The position numbers and the translations under genes are program-made. Under the pieces are notes generated by a model. It had not been told where the DNA came from. It ran no database searches and saw nothing but the letters and a program-made list of their open reading frames with translations. Of a stretch of 9,549 nt of DNA, positions 4,778-9,549 are shown in pieces; position 1 is the stretch's first letter, and the number at the start of each line of letters is the position of its first letter. This DNA comes from Bacteroidaceae bacterium (GTDB lineage: Bacteria > Bacteroidota > Bacteroidia > Bacteroidales > Bacteroidaceae), in the NCBI GenBank assembly GCA_017961965.1, contig JAGCWG010000249.1:1-9549 (forward strand), in the 5' to 3' direction.

Positions 4778-6310
4778 ATGAGTGATAAAGTAACATTGCA
4801 ATCCGTTGCAGAATCGTTTTCAAGAGCGTGTGGTGTACCAAAGAAGGTGGCTGAGCAACTTGCCAGAGCATTCTTTGATACGGTTGTCGATGGCCTCTCT
4901 AATGATGAGAGCGTGAAGATTGATGGTCTTGGTACGTTCCGTGTGGTTGAGGTTGCAAGTAGAGAAAGTATAAATGTAACCAATGGCGAGCGTATTGTCA
5001 TAGCTGGATATAAGAAAGTAAATTTTATACCAGAAGACGGTTTGCTTGTCTCTAATCTTGTCAGCGATATGCCTGATGTTCGTGAGGATGTAGTTGCTGA
5101 TGACGAGGAAACGGATGTTTCCAACGATACAGACGAAACAGACATTGAAGATACGTCGGAGGTGGATGATGAAGCTGAAGACGTTAGCGAAGAAAATACA
5201 CCATCCGAGGATGAAGAACCTATTGATGCCGTAGAGGCAGAAGTCAATATGGTTGAGGTTCCTGAGAAGGTGGAGGTGCAGGAAGACGAGTTCTCTGGCA
5301 TAGATATGCTTATCTGTACTCCTGAGAGTGTAGAGGAGATTCGTCTCGAACTTGAACAGGCTCGTGCAGATGCAGAGCGTAAGCTCATTGCTGCAAAGGA
5401 GGCACATCGTGAAGTCCTCCGTCTTGAGGCACTCTATCAGAAAATGGAGAATGGTATGGTGCCAGAAAGTATGGAGGAATCATCTGAGCCTGCCGAGGAA
5501 CAAGTGGTAGAGGCAGAAGCCGAGGCGGTTATAGAACCAGAGGCTGTTGATGAACCAGAACAGGAGGTTGTTCCTGCAATGGTTGCCGAGACGGTAGCCA
5601 AGGAAGATGATTCTATCAGCGTGGAACTACCTGAGGTGGAGGTTGTGGCAGAATCTCCTTCTGTAGAGGCCTCAGAGCCTGTAGAGGAAGAGAAGGAAGA
5701 GGTGGAAGAACCAACAGAAGAAGCCTCTGTTGCCGAATCGTCAGAGTCGGCTGAGACTTCAGAACAAGTAGAGGAAGCAAAGGAAGAGCCAGCAACTCCT
5801 ACTGAAAATACCGAGGCTTCTCAGGTAGAGGCACTTAACCGTCTTCTTTCAGAGAAGCCAGCTGTGGCTCCTGTGAAACCTAAGAAGAAAAAAGATGATG
5901 GCAACTACATAATCTGGATTCTTGTTCCGTTGTTTGTGGTTGTCTTGATTGGCGTTTCAATTGTTGTCTTTAAGTACCATTCTGACAAGGAGAAGATGGA
6001 ACTCAAGCAACTTCCCGTAGAGCCAAAGAGTGTGCCAGCTGCAACTCCAAAGTTGACACCTGTTACTAAGCCAACTGTGACTAATGACAGCACTAAGGCT
6101 AACACGGCAGAACCAGCAAAGGCAGAGACGTCAAAGGCAAATGTTGAAACGAAAGAAAAAGCGACGGCTAAGCCTAAGACGTATGTGCTACAGAAAGGAG
6201 AATCCCTTACAAGAGTTTCTCAGAAGTTCTATAACACCAAGGACTCTGTAAGAGCGATAATACGTGCAACTAAATTTAAGGATCCTGATAATGTCCCTCT
6301 TGGTACGTAA
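4778..6310 (+). CDS. Membrane-anchored HU-LysM protein (likely nucleoid-cell wall tether)
   Basis: The 510-residue product combines domains on both sides of the membrane. Residues 1-95 are HU-like, with the core IDGLGTFRVVEV (48-59) and FIP (83-85). About 96-365 is a low-complexity linker very rich in Glu/Asp, holding a probable coiled coil (183-224). KPKKKK (367-372) precedes one membrane segment (377-399); the lysines predict an inside N-terminus. A Lys/Thr/Pro/Ala-rich periplasmic stretch leads to a LysM domain (468-510, TYVLQKGESLTRVSQKFYN), which in other proteins binds peptidoglycan. I infer a link between DNA and the wall. The HU arm is altered: SRESINVTNGERIVIAGYKK has no intercalating proline, so DNA binding may be weaker or replaced by binding to another HU subunit, possibly the preceding gene's product. 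The frame ends at TAA 6308, but ATC ATT CTG CCA TAA follows in frame, so the last LysM strand is apparently clipped. Domain layout is firm, function is inference. Confidence 0.88.
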   Translation: MSDKVTLQSVAESFSRACGVPKKVAEQLARAFFDTVVDGLSNDESVKIDGLGTFRVVEVASRESINVTNGERIVIAGYKKVNFIPEDGLLVSNLVSDMPDVREDVVADDEETDVSNDTDETDIEDTSEVDDEAEDVSEENTPSEDEEPIDAVEAEVNMVEVPEKVEVQEDEFSGIDMLICTPESVEEIRLELEQARADAERKLIAAKEAHREVLRLEALYQKMENGMVPESMEESSEPAEEQVVEAEAEAVIEPEAVDEPEQEVVPAMVAETVAKEDDSISVELPEVEVVAESPSVEASEPVEEEKEEVEEPTEEASVAESSESAETSEQVEEAKEEPATPTENTEASQVEALNRLLSEKPAVAPVKPKKKKDDGNYIIWILVPLFVVVLIGVSIVVFKYHSDKEKMELKQLPVEPKSVPAATPKLTPVTKPTVTNDSTKANTAEPAKAETSKANVETKEKATAKPKTYVLQKGESLTRVSQKFYNTKDSVRAIIRATKFKDPDNVPLGT

Positions 6311-6347
6311 ATCATTCTGCCATAAGAGTTGCATAGGAAAAAATACT

Positions 6348-6383
6348 GACCCTCTCGTCCGATACAAAAAGGGCGAGGGGGTT
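6348..6383 (+). terminator. Terminator-like hairpin after the HU-LysM gene
   Basis: GACCCTCTCGTCC (6348-6360) pairs with GGGCGAGGGGGTT (6371-6383) over 13 positions including three G-U pairs, enclosing a ten-base loop GATACAAAAA. It is GC-rich in an AT-rich gap, but the sequence after it (AATTATTAAAAA) is not a clean T-tract, so termination is likely but not certain. Confidence 0.65.
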
Positions 6384-6461
6384 AATTATTAAAAAGTCTT
6401 AAAAGTGTGCGCTTGACAATATTTTTAATAAATTTTAATATAATGTGTGGAATGAAAGTGG

Positions 6462-6469
6462 TAAATTTG
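6462..6469 (+). promoter_or_regulatory. Probable -7 element for the moxR-bat operon
   Basis: TAAATTTG matches TAnnTTTG exactly, 48 bases before the moxR ATG and after a likely terminator. The place expected for the -33 element (6438-6441) reads AATA-like sequence and not TTTG, so the promoter may be weak or need an activator. Confidence 0.55.
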
Positions 6470-6517
6470 TACCCATAAATAAAACTTAGTTTAGAAAAAA
6501 CAAAATCATAATAGATT

Positions 6518-7513
6518 ATGGCAGACGCTATTGATATTCGCGAGTTAAATGAGCGAATCGAAAGACATAGCTCTTTCGTTACAAATATTATGACAGGAAT
6601 GGATCAGGCTATCATTGGTCAGAAGCATCTTGTCGAATCACTTCTTATCGGTCTTTTGTCTGATGGTCACGTACTCCTCGAAGGTGTACCTGGTCTTGCT
6701 AAGACAAAGGCTATCAAGACTCTTTCTTCACTTATCGATGCTCAGTTCAGCCGTATCCAGTTTACTCCAGACCTTCTTCCTGCCGATGTTATCGGTACTA
6801 TGATCTATAGCCAGAAGGATGGTGAGTTCGTTGCAAAGAAAGGTCCAGTATTTGCAAACTTCGTACTTGCAGATGAGATTAACCGTGCTCCAGCTAAGGT
6901 TCAGTCTGCACTTCTTGAGGCTATGCAGGAGCGTCAGGTTACTATCAGTACAAATACATACGAACTTCCTAAGCCATTCCTCGTATTGGCTACTCAGAAC
7001 CCAATTGAACAGGAAGGTACTTATCCTCTTCCAGAGGCACAGGTTGACCGTTTCATGCTCAAGGTTGTCATCGACTATCCAAAGCTTGAGGAGGAGAAGA
7101 AGATTATCCGTCAGAACATCACTGGCGAGAAGATGAATATTCGCCCAATCATGACAACAAAGGAAATCGAGGAAGCTCGTGATGTTGTTCGTCAGGTTTA
7201 TCTCGACGAGAAGATTGAACAGTATATTGCAGACATCGTGTTTGCAACTCGTTATCCTGAGAAGTACAACCTCAAGGAACTCAAGGGTCTTATCGGTTTC
7301 GGTGGTTCTCCACGTGCTTCTATCAACCTTGCTCTTGCTGCTCGTGCATACGCATTTATCAAGCACAGAGGATACGTCATCCCAGAGGATGTACGTGCTG
7401 TTGCTCACGACGTGCTCCGCCATCGTATCGGTCTCACTTACGAGGCAGAGGCAAGCAACGTGACAAGCGAGGAGATTGTAAGTAAGATTATCAATAAGGT
7501 TGAGGTACCATAA
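6518..7513 (+). CDS. MoxR-family AAA+ ATPase
   Basis: A 331-residue AAA+ ATPase of the MoxR group. Visible motifs are Walker A GVPGLAKT (56-63), Walker B VLADEINR (116-123), sensor 1 ATQNP (158-162), arginine finger in VDRF (R178) and sensor 2 GGSPRA (262-267), followed by the C-terminal lid helices. MoxR ATPases usually act with proteins carrying a von Willebrand-type fold in maturing or assembling protein complexes. Here the DUF58 partner follows with a one-base overlap (TAATG), and a bat-type operon continues. It is expected in the cytoplasm, possibly attached to the membrane partners. The codon choice is strongly even and biased (CTT/CTC, CGT, AAG, GAG), which suggests good expression. 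The first gene after a fresh promoter; the substrate is unknown. Confidence 0.95.
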   Translation: MADAIDIRELNERIERHSSFVTNIMTGMDQAIIGQKHLVESLLIGLLSDGHVLLEGVPGLAKTKAIKTLSSLIDAQFSRIQFTPDLLPADVIGTMIYSQKDGEFVAKKGPVFANFVLADEINRAPAKVQSALLEAMQERQVTISTNTYELPKPFLVLATQNPIEQEGTYPLPEAQVDRFMLKVVIDYPKLEEEKKIIRQNITGEKMNIRPIMTTKEIEEARDVVRQVYLDEKIEQYIADIVFATRYPEKYNLKELKGLIGFGGSPRASINLALAARAYAFIKHRGYVIPEDVRAVAHDVLRHRIGLTYEAEASNVTSEEIVSKIINKVEVP

Positions 7514-8382
7514 TGGAAACTGAAGAATTATTACAGCGAGTCAGAAAGATAGAGATTAAGACAAGGGGGCTCTCCAACAATATTTTTGCTGGTGAGTACC
7601 ACTCTGCTTTCAAGGGTCGTGGTATGGCATTCTCAGAGGTCCGTGAGTATCAGTATGGCGATGATGTGCGTGACATTGACTGGAATGTTACAGCACGACT
7701 TGGTAAGCCTTACATCAAAGTGTTTGAAGAAGAGCGTGAGTTGACTGTTATGCTCCTCGTAGATGTCTCAGGCAGTTTGGACTTCGGTACTGTTGTCCAG
7801 ACAAAGCGACAGATGGTGACGGAGATTGCTGCAACGCTTGCATTCTCCGCAATTCAGAACAACGATAAGATTGGTGTCATATTCTTCTCTGACAAGATAG
7901 AGAAGTTTATTCCTCCAAAGAAAGGACGCAAGCATATCCTGTTCATCATACGTGAGTTGCTCGACTTCCAACCTGAGAGTCAGAAGACAGACATTGGTGC
8001 AGCTATTGAGTTTATGACTAACGCCATAAAGAAACGCTCAACGATGTTTATTCTTAGTGACTTCTTCGACCAGAAGGATTACACGAATCAGCTGACTATT
8101 GCCAATAGAAAGCATGATGTCATTGCGTTACAGGTGTATGACCAGCGTATGGCTGAGATGCCTAACGTAGGTATCATCAAGATGCGTGATGCAGAGTCTG
8201 GAAACGAGGTCTTTGTTGATACGTCATCCAGTGCCGTGCGCAGGGCTCATCATGAATGGTGGGTCAAATACCAGAAATGGGTTAAGAACCTCATGACAAA
8301 GTCAAATGTCGATTGGGTGTCAATCCGAACAGACGAGGATTATGTCAAGGCTCTTATGAGTATGTTCAAAAAGCGTAGTTAA
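7513..8382 (+). CDS. DUF58 domain protein (von Willebrand-like), MoxR partner
   Basis: The 289-residue protein has no signal peptide or membrane segment. The DUF58 signature is clear: FKGRGMAFSEVREYQYGDDV (33-52) running into RDIDWNVTAR (53-62). After it comes a von Willebrand-like domain with a metal-site motif DVSGS (84-88) and a later strand FILSDFFD (179-186) that could complete the site. Such proteins are nearly always encoded beside moxR and probably act with the ATPase as adaptor. Its ATG (7513) overlaps the moxR stop TAA by one base, so the two are translationally coupled. The next gene begins five bases after its stop. A role in stress resistance or envelope protein assembly is likely from the operon, but the molecular target is not visible in the sequence. 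Confidence 0.94.
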   Translation: METEELLQRVRKIEIKTRGLSNNIFAGEYHSAFKGRGMAFSEVREYQYGDDVRDIDWNVTARLGKPYIKVFEEERELTVMLLVDVSGSLDFGTVVQTKRQMVTEIAATLAFSAIQNNDKIGVIFFSDKIEKFIPPKKGRKHILFIIRELLDFQPESQKTDIGAAIEFMTNAIKKRSTMFILSDFFDQKDYTNQLTIANRKHDVIALQVYDQRMAEMPNVGIIKMRDAESGNEVFVDTSSSAVRRAHHEWWVKYQKWVKNLMTKSNVDWVSIRTDEDYVKALMSMFKKRS

Positions 8383-8387
8383 AAGAT

Positions 8388-9464
8388 ATGAGATTGATAA
8401 GATTTGTATCACTCATGGTGATTGCCTTTCTTGCATGTCTGATGGCTGATGCACAGAGTGTGATTGTTGAGAACAAACTTGACTCTGTGTATATACCAAT
8501 CGGTAAACGCATGGGTATCACCCTTGAGGTTACAGCAGAAAAGGGAAAGAAAGTTGAACTCCCTAAGTTTGACTCGCTTCAGCAGATTATACCGGGGGTT
8601 GAGTTTCTTGCTGCAACACGTCCTGATACTCAGTTTCTCAATGAAGGCAAGAGAATGGTGCTGAAGAAGAAGTATTACGTAACTTCTTTTGATACAGCTC
8701 TATATTATATCCCGGCAATGCAGGTGAAGGTTGATGGTAAGACCTACAGAGGCAAGCACCTTGCACTCAAGGTTATTACTTTCGATATAGACACTTCCAA
8801 TGCGAAGATATTCCCTGACAAGCCAGTCATGAGCCCACCTTTCCAGTGGGCAGAGTGGAAACTTATGATTAGGTTGTCTTTGATTGTCGTCATTATCGCA
8901 ATCATTCTTCTCTATGTCATCGTCCGTCTTAAGGACAACAAGCCTATCATCCGTCGTATCAGGTTCAAGCAGCATATAGCTCCTCATAAGATGGCTATGA
9001 ATAAGATTAACCATATCAAGGAGGAAAAGATATGGCAGAGTGAAGACTCAAAGGAGTATTATACTCAGCTTACCGACACTCTTCGTCAGTACATCAAGGA
9101 GCGTTATGGTTTCAATGCCACGGAGATGACTACGGATGAAATCATACAACATCTTGCGGATGTTAATGATGACGAGGCTGTTAAGGAGCTTCGTGAACTC
9201 TTTGAGACAGCCGACCTTGTCAAGTTTGCCAAGTACAGCACTCTTATCAATGAGGATGACCAGAACCTCGTCAATGCTATTGAGTATATCAATCAGACAA
9301 AGGTAGAGGAAGAGGTCAAGGCTCAGCCAGAAGAGATTGTGGTGGAGGAACAGCATTCAAAGGAAATGAAACGTGTTCTTATTGCTCTCACAGTCATCAC
9401 ATCTATCGTCCTTATTTGTGTGGTAGGTTATCTGACATACAGAATGGTGTATATTATGATGTAA
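8388..9464 (+). CDS. Bat-operon envelope protein with signal peptide and two membrane segments
   Basis: A 358-residue protein placed between the DUF58 gene and batA. Residues 1-22 are a signal peptide (hydrophobic VSLMVIAFLACLM, likely cut after ADA). A periplasmic part (about 23-157) is rich in beta-strands and resembles the Ig-like start of BatD proteins, with PIGKRMGITLEVTAEKGKKV and YYIPAMQVKVDGK. The first membrane segment is about 158-179 (LIVVIIAIILLYVIV). Then comes a basic and helical cytoplasmic part (180-328) with KEYYTQLTDTLRQYIKERYG and the segment NATEMTTDEI, similar to the cytoplasmic part of DUF4381/BatD-like proteins. A second membrane segment is about 329-351. I do not recognise a named gene. 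It probably gives the cytoplasmic MoxR/DUF58 pair a membrane dock and passes a signal to the periplasm. No cysteine or catalytic motif stands out. Confidence 0.85.
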   Translation: MRLIRFVSLMVIAFLACLMADAQSVIVENKLDSVYIPIGKRMGITLEVTAEKGKKVELPKFDSLQQIIPGVEFLAATRPDTQFLNEGKRMVLKKKYYVTSFDTALYYIPAMQVKVDGKTYRGKHLALKVITFDIDTSNAKIFPDKPVMSPPFQWAEWKLMIRLSLIVVIIAIILLYVIVRLKDNKPIIRRIRFKQHIAPHKMAMNKINHIKEEKIWQSEDSKEYYTQLTDTLRQYIKERYGFNATEMTTDEIIQHLADVNDDEAVKELRELFETADLVKFAKYSTLINEDDQNLVNAIEYINQTKVEEEVKAQPEEIVVEEQHSKEMKRVLIALTVITSIVLICVVGYLTYRMVYIMM

Positions 9465-9492
9465 ATTATAAACTTGTAAAATTAGTAATCAG

Positions 9493-9549
9493 ATGTATTT
9501 TAAGAATCCGGCATTTTTCCTTCTGCTTGTAGCACTTATCCCATACATG
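9493..9549 (+). CDS. batA: BatA-like von Willebrand protein, N-terminus only (cut by right edge)
   Basis: Only 19 codons are visible: MYFKNPAFFLLLVALIPYM. The pattern F-x-NP-x-F/Y-L-L-L-L-x-L-IP is the hydrophobic start of BatA/BatB aerotolerance proteins, a membrane segment that precedes a von Willebrand domain in the periplasm. It begins 28 bases after the preceding gene's stop, in the place where batA stands in Bacteroides moxR-DUF58-bat operons. The symbol rests mainly on position and this short motif, so it is tentative. Confidence 0.7.
   Translation, partial: MYFKNPAFFLLLVALIPYM

Noticed and set aside
4738..5407. Long minus-strand reading frames, one very Ser/Thr-rich, opposite the HU-LysM gene
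   Set aside because: They are the mirror of the Glu-rich linker: GAG/GAA codons on the plus strand read as CTC/TTC or shift to serine codons on the other. No promoter or family likeness is seen.
6413..6444. TTGACA ... TATAAT pair resembling an E. coli sigma-70 promoter before moxR
   Set aside because: The gap is 20 bases, longer than the usual 17, and the Bacteroidota primary sigma factor uses TTTG/TAnnTTTG. The TAAATTTG at 6462 is a better candidate.
6728..7423. 231-codon minus-strand frame opposite moxR
   Set aside because: The plus-strand AAA+ motifs are unmistakable, and the opposite frame is Leu/Cys/Asn-rich with no domain pattern. It is a by-product of biased codon use in moxR.

Overview
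The window looks like a chromosomal core region of a Bacteroidota bacterium, most likely Bacteroidales and close to Prevotella. Four signs support this. Two promoters match the Bacteroidota form TTTG-N20-TAnnTTTG (945-976 and 1792-1823). Shine-Dalgarno sequences are almost absent. The gene order rpmB-rpmG-DUF4295-ftsY-rimO is typical of the phylum. A moxR-DUF58-bat locus follows. The genus is an inference; no rRNA or tRNA gene is present to confirm it.

Layout: on the minus strand, 522-1 carries the 5' part of a HAD-superfamily (beta-phosphoglucomutase-like) phosphatase that runs off the left edge. A roughly 570-base AT-rich divergent spacer follows, holding a long imperfect inverted repeat (585-631/722-768), then a strong promoter and a potentially structured leader in front of the ribosomal protein cluster rpmB (bL28), rpmG (bL33) and a 50-residue DUF4295 protein. 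A strong intrinsic terminator (1762-1794) closes this cluster, and its T-tract doubles as the -33 element of the ftsY promoter. ftsY (signal recognition particle receptor) is followed by a 246-base spacer with degenerate direct and inverted repeats, then rimO (methylthiotransferase acting on ribosomal protein S12), which starts with GTG.

Next come two HU-type genes. The first encodes a 91-residue HU/IHF-like protein. The second encodes a 510-residue protein with an N-terminal HU-like fold, a long acidic linker with a coiled coil, one membrane segment and a C-terminal periplasmic LysM domain. It looks like a physical link between chromosome and cell wall. Its reading frame ends at a TAA that is followed in frame by four sensible codons (I-I-L-P) and a second TAA, so the terminal LysM strand appears to have been cut by a point mutation. 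This protein is the most interesting object in the window.

After a terminator-like hairpin and a fresh promoter, an aerotolerance-type (bat) operon begins: moxR AAA+ ATPase, a DUF58 protein with a von Willebrand-like fold (ATG overlaps the moxR stop by one base), a two-membrane-segment envelope protein, and the first 19 codons of a batA-like gene cut by the right edge. These genes are expected to form a membrane-associated chaperone or stress machine. No mobile element, CRISPR array, phage gene or RNA gene was found.
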